NCBI GenBank assembly: GCA_947472115.1
Contig: CANIZU010000074.1
Coordinates: 1-8,394 of the forward strand
Reading direction: 5' to 3'
Source: Flavobacteriales bacterium
Lineage (GTDB): Bacteria > Bacteroidota > Bacteroidia > NS11-12g > UBA955
Length of the DNA stretch: 8,394 bases
The notes beneath the pieces were generated by a model. The model ran no database searches. It saw only the letters and a list, made by a program, of their open reading frames with translations, and was not told the DNA's origin. Below, one piece after another: positions 1 to 5,826 of this stretch (the stretch's first letter is position 1; every line of letters starts with the position of its first letter). Made by a program: the position numbers and the translations under genes.

Positions 1-32
1 GCCGACAGATTAAAGTCTATTTTCTTTGCCAT
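1..32 (-). CDS. groL: Chaperonin GroEL, N-terminal start only (cut by window edge)
   Basis: Only the first ten codons and two further bases are present, reading MAKKIDFNLS before the window ends. GroEL is the 60 kDa ATP-driven folding chamber of the cytoplasm and works with the GroES lid. The call rests on the N-terminus, which resembles the usual MAK-(D/E)-I-x-F-(N/D) opening of GroEL, and on its position 19 bp downstream of groS on the same strand, the standard groSL arrangement. The 19 bp gap is A-rich and has no Shine-Dalgarno sequence. The fragment is too short to judge the protein itself. Confidence 0.85.
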   Translation of the reverse strand, partial: MAKKIDFNLS

Positions 33-51
33 GATTTTTCTTTTTTATCAA

Positions 52-327
52 TTAGATGATTGCAAGGATGTCGCTTTCGCGCATAATGAGATAGTCTTTG
101 CCTTCCACGCTCAATTCCGTGCCTGCATATTTACCATACAAAACAGTGTCGCCCACTTTCACTGTAACGGGCTCATCGGTTTTACCTGGTCCAACAGCAA
201 CTACGGTACCTTTTTGGGGTTTTTCTTTGGCAGTGTCTGGGATGATGATTCCTGAAGCAGTTTTCTGCTCGGCTTGTACAGGTTCGATCAGAACTCTGTC
301 GGCCAATGGTTTTACGTTTACTGACAT
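52..327 (-). CDS. groS: Co-chaperonin GroES (10 kDa chaperonin)
   Basis: This encodes 91 residues, the normal GroES length. GroES forms the heptameric lid that closes the GroEL chamber during ATP-driven folding in the cytoplasm. The N-terminus VKPLADRVLIEP is the GroES signature. The mobile loop that contacts GroEL lies at about residues 18-33 and includes SGIIIPDTAKEKP. It is followed by GTVVAVGPG, by VGDTVLYGKYAGTE, and by the C-terminal strand YLIMRESDILAII. The frame stays open upstream as far as 462, but those 45 extra codons match nothing in GroES and would run into the end of kdtA, so the ATG at 327 is the start. The leader AAAAAAAATAATACT is A-rich and lacks a Shine-Dalgarno sequence, as is usual in Bacteroidota. 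It is almost certainly cotranscribed with groL, and a palindrome upstream may regulate both. Confidence 0.97.
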   Translation of the reverse strand: MSVNVKPLADRVLIEPVQAEQKTASGIIIPDTAKEKPQKGTVVAVGPGKTDEPVTVKVGDTVLYGKYAGTELSVEGKDYLIMRESDILAII

Positions 328-355
328 AGTATTATTTTTTTTGATTTTGCTTTGA

Positions 356-376
356 CTTGGCGAATTGTGTGCCAAG
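356..376. promoter_or_regulatory. Inverted repeat CTTGGC-N9-GCCAAG upstream of groS, possible operator
   Basis: Two perfect 6-bp arms, 356-361 and 371-376, are separated by exactly 9 bp. The inner edge lies 28 bp upstream of the groS start codon. The 9-bp spacer is the same as in the heat-shock operator CIRCE (TTAGCACTC-N9-GAGTGCTAA), but the arm sequence differs, so this is not a canonical HrcA site. The repeat overlaps the best candidate -7 element for groS, which is where a repressor site would be expected. A 6-bp-arm palindrome can occur by chance, so the functional reading is an inference. Confidence 0.4.
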
Positions 377-380
377 GGTA
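373..380 (-). promoter_or_regulatory. Candidate -7 promoter element for groSL
   Basis: On the minus strand this reads TACCCTTG, one mismatch from the Bacteroidota -7 consensus TAnnTTTG, about 45 bp upstream of the groS ATG. No clear TTG-type -33 element lies at the expected 17-23 bp distance; the nearest candidate is the weak TTCCG around 401-405. It is the best candidate in the kdtA-groS gap, but the evidence is weak. Confidence 0.3.
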
Positions 381-445
381 TAAGTGGTGATTTTTGGGTC
401 CGGAACGACGAAAATTTGTCAGTTAAAGCACTTTGAGGTATGTCA

Positions 446-1708
446 TTATGACAACCTTTCACAAAATGCGCTGATATCCGCTTTTTGATTTTGGGCTAGG
501 GATTGGGCTATAGCGCCCAGGGGATGGATTTGGTTGGGGATATAGGACTGAAACAGATTGAGAAGGGTTTGGTCAAATTCGGATTGGTTGGCGACGGAAA
601 ATCCGCATCCGGCTTGAATAAATTGTTCGGCTTCAGGGAATTTTTGGTGGTTGGGTCCAAAGATGAGGGGTAGTCCAAAGGCGGCGGCTTCTATGGTATT
701 ATGGAGTCCTTTTCCGAAGGCGCCACCGATGAGGGCGATGCTACCGTATCGATAGGATTCTGCGAGGTGTCCAATGGTATCGAGGATAAGAATTTGTGTG
801 GTTGATGGGATAAGGTTGGAACATTCGCTAAATCGAAGGGCGTTTGTTTTTATCTTCTCTAGGCATTGATTTTGAATGGCTTCACAAAATGAGGTATTTA
901 TATTGTGGGGTGCGATGAGGATTTGTCCGTGGGTAAGGATTTCTGGATTTTTTTGAAAAAATTGCAACAGCAAATCGATTTCGGGTTGCCATGCGCTACC
1001 GAGGATAAGGGTCGGTTTTTGGGTCAGCCAGTTTTGCAGAGGAAGTGGCAGTGAAGTGGGTTGAAGGGTTCTTTCCACTGCGCGATTGAATTTGGTATCA
1101 CCAAAAACGAAGGTGTTTGTTAGTCCTTGTTCGATGGCAATTTGGTGCATTTTGGGGTTGATGACACCGATGGCGTTGAGTTGTTTGATGAGGATTAACC
1201 AGGGTTTACCGAGGGTTTTAAATAGCCAGTGATTTGGCGTAAGGGAAACGCCGAGGGCGTAGCAGGGGATGTTACGATGGAGGGTTTGTTGGATGAAGTG
1301 ATACCAAAAATCGTAGCGGATAAAAATGGCGGTGGAGGGGTTCCATTGCGCCAGGCAGCGCGAAGCGCTGCCTGGCCTATCCGACGGCAAATATGCCTTG
1401 GACTGATTCAATTCTAACTTGGAATGTTCATACCCGGAAGGAGAAAAAAACGTGAACAAAATATGCCGTTGGCTAGAGGCCGCCTGCAAGGCGGCCGCAA
1501 TGGGCTTCGCCATCTCAAATTCCCCCAGCGATGCACAATGTATCCAAATCAAATCCTTGGGCGCAATGCCATCCTTCCACCACCCATCATTTAATCGAAC
1601 AAGCGTTTCTCGCTGACCATCCCTCAACTTCTTTGCCTTGGGATTCCAATGCGCAAGCAATCCGATGCCCATCGCATAACATCGCATCGCCAAATTGTAA
1701 AATATCAT
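446..1708 (-). CDS. kdtA: 3-deoxy-D-manno-octulosonic acid (Kdo) transferase
   Basis: This 420-residue protein has the usual length of bacterial KdtA/WaaA. The enzyme transfers Kdo from CMP-Kdo to the lipid A precursor at the cytoplasmic face of the inner membrane. The N-terminal half contains WIHCASLGEFE, in which Glu63 aligns with the family's catalytic base, then TFFSPSGYE at about 87-94 and YLPSDRP at 106-112. Bacteroidota-type RYDFW at 131-135 stands where enterobacterial enzymes have an acidic E-x-E-x-W motif. The C-terminal GT-B domain has LGSAWQPE (236-243), LDTIGHLAESY (309-319), GGAFGKGLHNTIEAAAFG (328-345) and GPNHQKFPEAEQF (351-363); the HN...E residues belong to the CMP-Kdo-binding region. 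The start is 3 bp after the stop of the barrel gene, so the two are very likely cotranscribed. Two perfect GC-rich hairpins lie inside the coding sequence. Whether it adds one or two Kdo residues cannot be read from the sequence. Confidence 0.95.
   Translation of the reverse strand: MIFYNLAMRCYAMGIGLLAHWNPKAKKLRDGQRETLVRLNDGWWKDGIAPKDLIWIHCASLGEFEMAKPIAAALQAASSQRHILFTFFSPSGYEHSKLELNQSKAYLPSDRPGSASRCLAQWNPSTAIFIRYDFWYHFIQQTLHRNIPCYALGVSLTPNHWLFKTLGKPWLILIKQLNAIGVINPKMHQIAIEQGLTNTFVFGDTKFNRAVERTLQPTSLPLPLQNWLTQKPTLILGSAWQPEIDLLLQFFQKNPEILTHGQILIAPHNINTSFCEAIQNQCLEKIKTNALRFSECSNLIPSTTQILILDTIGHLAESYRYGSIALIGGAFGKGLHNTIEAAAFGLPLIFGPNHQKFPEAEQFIQAGCGFSVANQSEFDQTLLNLFQSYIPNQIHPLGAIAQSLAQNQKADISAFCERLS
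1350..1376. repeat. Perfect 12-bp-arm inverted repeat inside kdtA
   Basis: Arms GCCAGGCAGCGC (1350-1361) and GCGCTGCCTGGC (1365-1376) are exact reverse complements around the 3-nt centre GAA. In the kdtA mRNA this would form a very stable GC-rich stem with UUC in the loop. It encodes residues of the PGSASRCLAQ segment. From memory of E. coli KdtA, the distance from YLPxDxP to the following conserved Pro-containing strand is unchanged, so this does not look like an inserted element. Its GC content stands out against the surrounding DNA. Confidence 0.75.
1478..1496. repeat. Perfect 8-bp-arm inverted repeat inside kdtA
   Basis: Arms GGCCGCCT (1478-1485) and AGGCGGCC (1489-1496) are exact reverse complements around the 3-nt centre GCA. 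It encodes the AALQAAS part of the helix after GEFEMAKPI. It lies about 100 bp from the longer kdtA hairpin and shares its 3-nt loop and high GC content. Repeated Ala codons (GCC/GCG) could partly explain it. Confidence 0.6.
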
Positions 1709-1711
1709 GGC

Positions 1712-2539
1712 TTAAAAATATTCAGCATCCTTGATAACCCCTGATTTTCTAATGATAATAGGGATAATCAAACCGCCGGTAAAACTAAAGCCTAAATCCA
1801 ATTGACTGGCTTTGGGTGCGTGAAATGTGCCAAAATCCCAATCTCTGGTTGCTTTCGTCATGCCTTGATTCATGCCAAACCCAATGAAAAAACTTAATAC
1901 TTCTGGATTGATATATTGTAGACGCAACTGTTCTGAAAAACAAATACCCCTGCGATAACCATCGTAGCCCTGCGTGAAATCGTTCTCCAACTGAGGCAAT
2001 CGCCCCTTGTCGAACTGAAACTTGGTGTAATATTCGTCGTACCCCATACCACCAACAAAACTCATAGTCCAGGTTCTTGGATTATTAAGGCTACTCTCCC
2101 GTATTGCCCACATTCTTCCAGCCACTATACAAGTGTTAAATCCCCGTAAATAAGTCCGAATCACCGCCGGATTTCCGTTGATATCGAATAGATTTTGAGA
2201 AGGACCCACAATCCCACCATACAAGCTATCGGTATTGATATTTCGTCCAGTATAAGGCGAATAATTGAATCCTATCAACCACTTTTCCTTGTGCTGGTAT
2301 TCCGCGCCCAAATCAAACAAAGCCGTTCCAGCATATCGCTGAGCCCAAGTTCCCGCATTCACTTGATAGCCCGATCCCAAGTGCAAACTCACCCAATTGG
2401 GTCTAATCAATGGCTTTTTGATATTCGTTGGCGCAGGGAGCAATGTGTCTTTCAATGTGGATTGGGCATGGATACACAACATGCTGCTAAGTAGCATCGT
2501 AAATAGTAATCCATGGATGTTTAGAAATCGCCTTGACAC
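1712..2539 (-). CDS. Outer-membrane beta-barrel protein of unknown function
   Basis: A 275-residue exported protein read from a GTG start. Residues 1-26 form a typical signal peptide: basic SRR, a hydrophobic stretch LLFTMLLSSMLC, then cleavage near HAQ-S. The rest alternates aromatic and polar strands with turns, including VSLHLGSGYQV, FDLGAEYQH, WLIGFNYSPYTG, SFVGGMGYDEYY, FFIGFGMNQGMT, and a last strand LGFSFTGGLIIPIIIRK. This pattern fits an outer-membrane barrel resembling conserved Bacteroidota proteins encoded near kdtA; I recognise no specific activity. The same frame continues upstream to an ATG at 2665, but that would overlap the hydrolase gene by 67 bp. An ATG at 2497 would leave too short a signal peptide, so GTG at 2539 is preferred. 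A TACCTTCG -7-like sequence (2544-2551), preceded 20 bp upstream by TTG, could start a leaderless or nearly leaderless transcript here. Confidence 0.75.
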   Translation of the reverse strand: MSRRFLNIHGLLFTMLLSSMLCIHAQSTLKDTLLPAPTNIKKPLIRPNWVSLHLGSGYQVNAGTWAQRYAGTALFDLGAEYQHKEKWLIGFNYSPYTGRNINTDSLYGGIVGPSQNLFDINGNPAVIRTYLRGFNTCIVAGRMWAIRESSLNNPRTWTMSFVGGMGYDEYYTKFQFDKGRLPQLENDFTQGYDGYRRGICFSEQLRLQYINPEVLSFFIGFGMNQGMTKATRDWDFGTFHAPKASQLDLGFSFTGGLIIPIIIRKSGVIKDAEYF

Positions 2540-2598
2540 ATAGCGAAGGTACAAAAGCCGCAGTAAAATCCCAATGAGAAGTAAAAAAATGGAAAGCC

Positions 2599-3378
2599 CT
2601 AGGCGCTGGACAAAATTTGCATCAAACAGCTGAGAAAGCCAGAAAGGTTTTCGGCATGTACCCAATGACCTGCATTATCCACCACATGGAAATTGGCCGT
2701 AGGAAAATGTTGCAAAATTCCGTCTTTGTCCGATACCTTAATATACCCACTTTTACTACCACCTATAAAGTCGACCTGTTTCAAAAAAACGTGATGAAAC
2801 GCCAGTTCGTCAATGATTTCTTCATAATGATTTTCGATGGCTTCCATATTGCTTTTGGTTGCATAGCCGCCACCTGGCAAGGGTTCGATGTTTTTAAGCA
2901 AGAACTGCCTCACACCCATTTCAGGGGCATAGGGCAAGAATGCATCTTCCGCCTCTTTTCTGGAGTTGAGCAAGTGCAAGGGCACTTCTTTAAAGGCACG
3001 GAAATATCCTAAATGGCCCGGAACATAGCGTTTGGGAGCGATGTCAACCACAATGAGTTGGTCCACCATTTCAGGGAATTGATCGGCAAAGGCCATCGCC
3101 GTTTTTCCGCCCATCGAATGGCCCATGATGATGCCTGAGGCATCGCCCAAGTGAACCATCAAATCCCTTAGATCCTGAACCATGGCGGAGTAACCCGCAT
3201 TCGCATCGTGAAAACTCTTTCCATGATTTCGGGCATCAAAAGTGATAACCCGATAATTTTCGGACAGTTTCTGAGCGGCCAAATGCCAGTTGTCGAGCAT
3301 GCCAAAAATGCCATGCAAAATGTAAATGGGATGGGAGTTTTTCTCCCCGTAAATGCGATAATTGACCAAGTTGGTCAT
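2599..3378 (-). CDS. Alpha/beta-hydrolase, YbfF-like esterase
   Basis: A 259-residue cytoplasmic protein with no signal peptide and the normal length of the YbfF-type esterase group. The oxyanion-hole strand is ILHGIFG (20-26), with DNWHLAAQKL just after it. FDARNHGKS (48-55) is typical of this family. The nucleophile elbow GHSMGG places the catalytic serine at Ser88, and NAGHWVHAE gives the catalytic His238. The strand where many alpha/beta-hydrolases carry the acid reads FIGGSKSGYI and has no Asp or Glu, so Asp112 in VVDIAP is the likely acid, as in YbfF-like enzymes; that assignment is inferred. YbfF-type esterases act on short acyl esters and acyl-CoA thioesters, but the physiological substrate is unknown. 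It starts 6 bp after the ald stop codon, so cotranscription with ald is likely. A 15-bp palindrome covers its start codon. Confidence 0.9.
   Translation of the reverse strand: MTNLVNYRIYGEKNSHPIYILHGIFGMLDNWHLAAQKLSENYRVITFDARNHGKSFHDANAGYSAMVQDLRDLMVHLGDASGIIMGHSMGGKTAMAFADQFPEMVDQLIVVDIAPKRYVPGHLGYFRAFKEVPLHLLNSRKEAEDAFLPYAPEMGVRQFLLKNIEPLPGGGYATKSNMEAIENHYEEIIDELAFHHVFLKQVDFIGGSKSGYIKVSDKDGILQHFPTANFHVVDNAGHWVHAENLSGFLSCLMQILSSA
3363..3377. repeat. 15-bp palindrome over the hydrolase start codon
   Basis: TGACCAA-G-TTGGTCA has perfect 7-bp arms around one central base. On the minus strand it covers the TG of the hydrolase ATG and codons 2-5 (Thr-Asn-Leu-Val). It could fold into a small mRNA stem that hides the start codon, or bind a dimeric protein. 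Coding constraint and chance are equally possible. Confidence 0.4.
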
Positions 3379-3384
3379 GTAGAA

Positions 3385-4500
3385 TTAGTTCAAGAAAGAA
3401 TCAACTTCAGTGTATTCCAAATTGAAGGCCTCAGCCACTCCTTTGTAAACCACTTTTCCGTTGATTACGTTCAATCCCAATTTCAATTCGTTGCTATCGG
3501 CACAAGCCTTTTTCCAACCTTTATTAGCCAATTGAACGGCGTAAGGCAAGGTAGCATTGGTTAAAGCAAGGGTTGAAGTATAAGGAACAGCACCTGGCAT
3601 GTTAGCTACGCAATAGTGAACAACACCGTCAACCTCATAACATGGCTCAGCGTGCGTTGTAGGTTTAGATGTTTCGAAGCAACCCCCTTGGTCGATGGCT
3701 ACATCCACAATCACAGCACCTTTTTTCATCGAAGGCAACATGTCGCGCGTGATCAATTTTGGCGCTTTTGCACCAGGGATCAACACACCACCAATCACCA
3801 AATCAGCGGTTCTAATGGCGTTGCGCACGTTGTATTCGTTAGAAATCATGGTTTCTACGTTGGCAGGCATGATATCGTCGAGCTGACGTAAACGAGGCAA
3901 GCTAATATCCATCATTGTAACACGAGCGCCCAATCCAGCGGCCATTTTTGCAGCTTGAGTACCTACGATACCACCACCCAAAACTAGCACTTCTGCAGGC
4001 TTAACACCCGGTACGCCGCCCAATAAAACACCTCTTCCGCCCATAGGCTTCTCAAGGTATTTGGCACCTTCTTGAATACTCATTCGGCCGGCAACTTCGC
4101 TCATTGGAATTAACAAAGGCAAACTGCGATCGGCTTTTTCTACTGTCTCATAGGCCAAACAAACCGCGCCGCGCTCAATCATAGCGTGGGTTAATGGCTC
4201 GTAAGAAGCAAAGTGGAAATATGTAAACAACAACTGATCTTTTTTGATCAAGCTGTATTCGCTTTCGATGGGTTCTTTTACTTTGATGATCATCTCGGCG
4301 ATGGCATACACTTCCTCGATGGTGTTGAGGATGGTAGCGCCAGCGGCTTGAAATTCAGAGTCTGAAAAACCACTGCCTTCACCTGCTGTTTTTTGGACAT
4401 ACAATGTGTGACCGTGTTTGATCAATTCACTTGCACCTGCGGGCGTCAATGCCACGCGGTTTTCGTTGTTTTTGATTTCTTTTGGAACGCCTATGATCAT
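3385..4500 (-). CDS. ald: Alanine dehydrogenase (NAD+-dependent)
   Basis: A 371-residue enzyme, the standard length. It catalyses reversible oxidative deamination of L-alanine to pyruvate and ammonium with NAD+ in the cytoplasm. With ATG 4500 as the start, the active-site residues fall exactly at the numbers known for the Mycobacterium tuberculosis enzyme: Arg15 (ENRVALTP), Lys75 (IKVKEP), His96 (YFHFAS) and Asp270 (VAIDQGG). The NAD-binding Rossmann motif VLGGGIVGTQAA starts near residue 173, with the strand-end Asp198 in VTMMD that reads the ribose. MPGAVPYTST near 302-312 is the conserved C-terminal segment. An in-frame ATG at 4518 would add six residues, but it lies within the predicted promoter, so 4500 is preferred. 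It is the first gene of the probable ald-hydrolase-barrel-kdtA unit. Nothing in the sequence shows control by alanine. Confidence 0.97.
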   Translation of the reverse strand: MIIGVPKEIKNNENRVALTPAGASELIKHGHTLYVQKTAGEGSGFSDSEFQAAGATILNTIEEVYAIAEMIIKVKEPIESEYSLIKKDQLLFTYFHFASYEPLTHAMIERGAVCLAYETVEKADRSLPLLIPMSEVAGRMSIQEGAKYLEKPMGGRGVLLGGVPGVKPAEVLVLGGGIVGTQAAKMAAGLGARVTMMDISLPRLRQLDDIMPANVETMISNEYNVRNAIRTADLVIGGVLIPGAKAPKLITRDMLPSMKKGAVIVDVAIDQGGCFETSKPTTHAEPCYEVDGVVHYCVANMPGAVPYTSTLALTNATLPYAVQLANKGWKKACADSNELKLGLNVINGKVVYKGVAEAFNLEYTEVDSFLN

Positions 4501-4515
4501 GATTTTAAAGTGGCG

Positions 4516-4523
4516 CAAAGATA
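4516..4523 (-). promoter_or_regulatory. Predicted -7 promoter element for the ald operon
   Basis: On the minus strand this reads TATCTTTG, an exact match to the Bacteroidota -7 consensus TAnnTTTG, in the 43-bp gap between the C1 peptidase and ald. Transcription would start near 4510, giving an A/T-rich leader of about 10 nt. No TTG is found at the usual 17-23 bp upstream; the closest, TTGGAC, is 28 bp away, so the -33 element is weak. It suggests that ald and the genes after it are transcribed separately from the peptidase. Confidence 0.45.
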
Positions 4524-4543
4524 AGCGATAAGTTTAATATTCC

Positions 4544-5770
4544 TTAAAGTCCAAGCTTCTTACTTGTTCCTTTGTCGATGGCTTCCTTGTGCAACATCAC
4601 CGAAATGGTTTTGTATTTGAAGTATGCCTCGCTTACGTAGAAGTATCCACCGAGTGCGTTCCCTGTGCCCCAAGAGTTTTTTACCAAGAAATAGGTGCCT
4701 CCGTTTTTCTCTGTCGACATACCCACGATGTGCATGCCATGGTCGTCCGTGGTGGTTTGTTTATCAAACGCGGCCTGACGTAATTCTGGGGTTATAGTGA
4801 GTTCCGCCACAGGCTGAGAAAAGGCATTGCCTTCTTTCTTCGCACCGGCATCGTTAAAACCTACATTGTCGGTTCCGATTTTTTTGATCGTTGATTCATC
4901 CGCTGGAACAATTGCCAAACCATCGCGGAAAGAGAAGCCTTTTTCGCTCACATCTGCTGCCCAAGCCACGGTGTATCCTTTGCCCAGAGCAGATTTAACG
5001 GCGTTTGTGAATTCATCCAATGGCAAGTTGTGGACTCGGTCCATCGACCAGTTGTCGGGGATTTCAATCACAAAATTGCTATACAATGGGTGATGCGTGA
5101 AGCTTGATAGAGCCACGTAATCGTTCATGTTTAAGCCGATCGCAGCGGAAAAAGATTGAGGGGTATAGGTCTTCCCTTCGTAGGTAAATTCTTTGGGGAT
5201 TGGGCCGAGGTAAGCATCCAAAATGCCCTCGAATGCAGGCAGCCAATTTTCGGTGTAGGAGCCGGGTTCTCTTTTTACTAGGGCCGACATATATCCTTTT
5301 AACACGGCGATCATTTCGCTATGGTCATGTTTTGTGGCGCCATTTTTCAGGCCGGTGTAAACGGATTCTGGTACGATGCCATATTTGGATACGATGTTAG
5401 GGATGTCCCAGCCTTCACCGCCTTGTTCAAAGCTGTGGTTGCCGTTCATGCGCAAATAGGTTTTGGCTTTTTCGGTGTAGGCGCATCGGGCGACATACAT
5501 CTGACTTAGATTGTATTCTCCTTTTCCGATTCGGATCAATTCGCTTTCTAGCAAAGACAGTGTGCTGTAACTCCAACAGGTTAGCGTTTTACACTGGTCT
5601 TCCACGGGAGCGGCTTGTAGGATTTTGCTTGGGGTAAAGTAATAACTACTACCGGACTTATTGATAGAGTAGTCGATGGTTTTGGTTTCGACTTTGGCGG
5701 CATCTTGCGCCCACAAAGGGGTTGTGCCTAAAGCGATAATAATTGCGAGAAGATTTGATTTCATAGCCAT
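4544..5770 (-). CDS. Secreted C1 family cysteine peptidase, bleomycin hydrolase/PepC-like
   Basis: A 408-residue papain-fold peptidase with an N-terminal signal peptide (KSNLLAIIIALGTTPLWAQ, cleavage near residue 21-22), so it acts in the periplasm or outside the cell. The catalytic set is complete: Gln59 and Cys65 in DQCKTLTCWSYST, His344 in DDHGMHIVG, and Asn365 in LVKNSWG. The distance of about 280 residues between Cys and His is far longer than in papain and fits the C1B bleomycin hydrolase/aminopeptidase C group. GGEGWDIPNIVSKYGIVPES (117-136) is another C1B-type segment. Cytoplasmic PepC and bleomycin hydrolase have no signal peptide, so the exported form probably handles peptides in the envelope; the substrate is unknown. 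Starts at 5770 and 5764 (MKSNLL) are both plausible. A TATTTTCG -7-like sequence (5772-5779) lies directly upstream and would favour the second. It follows the acyltransferase gene by 56 bp. Confidence 0.93.
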   Translation of the reverse strand: MAMKSNLLAIIIALGTTPLWAQDAAKVETKTIDYSINKSGSSYYFTPSKILQAAPVEDQCKTLTCWSYSTLSLLESELIRIGKGEYNLSQMYVARCAYTEKAKTYLRMNGNHSFEQGGEGWDIPNIVSKYGIVPESVYTGLKNGATKHDHSEMIAVLKGYMSALVKREPGSYTENWLPAFEGILDAYLGPIPKEFTYEGKTYTPQSFSAAIGLNMNDYVALSSFTHHPLYSNFVIEIPDNWSMDRVHNLPLDEFTNAVKSALGKGYTVAWAADVSEKGFSFRDGLAIVPADESTIKKIGTDNVGFNDAGAKKEGNAFSQPVAELTITPELRQAAFDKQTTTDDHGMHIVGMSTEKNGGTYFLVKNSWGTGNALGGYFYVSEAYFKYKTISVMLHKEAIDKGTSKKLGL

Positions 5771-5826
5771 GCGAAAATACAGATTTTAGGCTAGGCTTTT
5801 ATCTGTGGCTCAATTCGATAAAGAAA

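Noticed and set aside
328..445. Canonical CIRCE heat-shock operator before groS
   Set aside because: Neither TTAGCACTC nor GAGTGCTAA is present on either strand; only the unrelated CTTGGC-N9-GCCAAG repeat is found.
328..462. N-terminal extension of groS by 45 residues up to an ATG at 462
   Set aside because: GroES proteins begin at the MSVNVKPLADRV-type sequence; the extension has no resemblance to the family and would overlap the end of kdtA.
1388..1472. Near-direct repeat AAATATGCC(G)TTGG at 1389-1401 and 1459-1472 beside the two kdtA hairpins
   Set aside because: Short, imperfect and fully coding; it arises from different amino acids in the two places, so I treat it as chance.
2195..2494. 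99-codon plus-strand open frame opposite the barrel gene
   Set aside because: It lies entirely antisense to a well-supported coding region and shows no recognisable motif or start context.
2617..3012. 131-codon plus-strand open frame opposite the hydrolase
   Set aside because: Antisense to a gene with a complete catalytic set; the composition is that of a reverse-complement shadow.
4234..4250. TGATC-T-run-GATCA inverted repeat as a terminator
   Set aside because: It is inside the ald coding sequence, has only 5-bp arms, and is not followed by a U-tract at a gene end.
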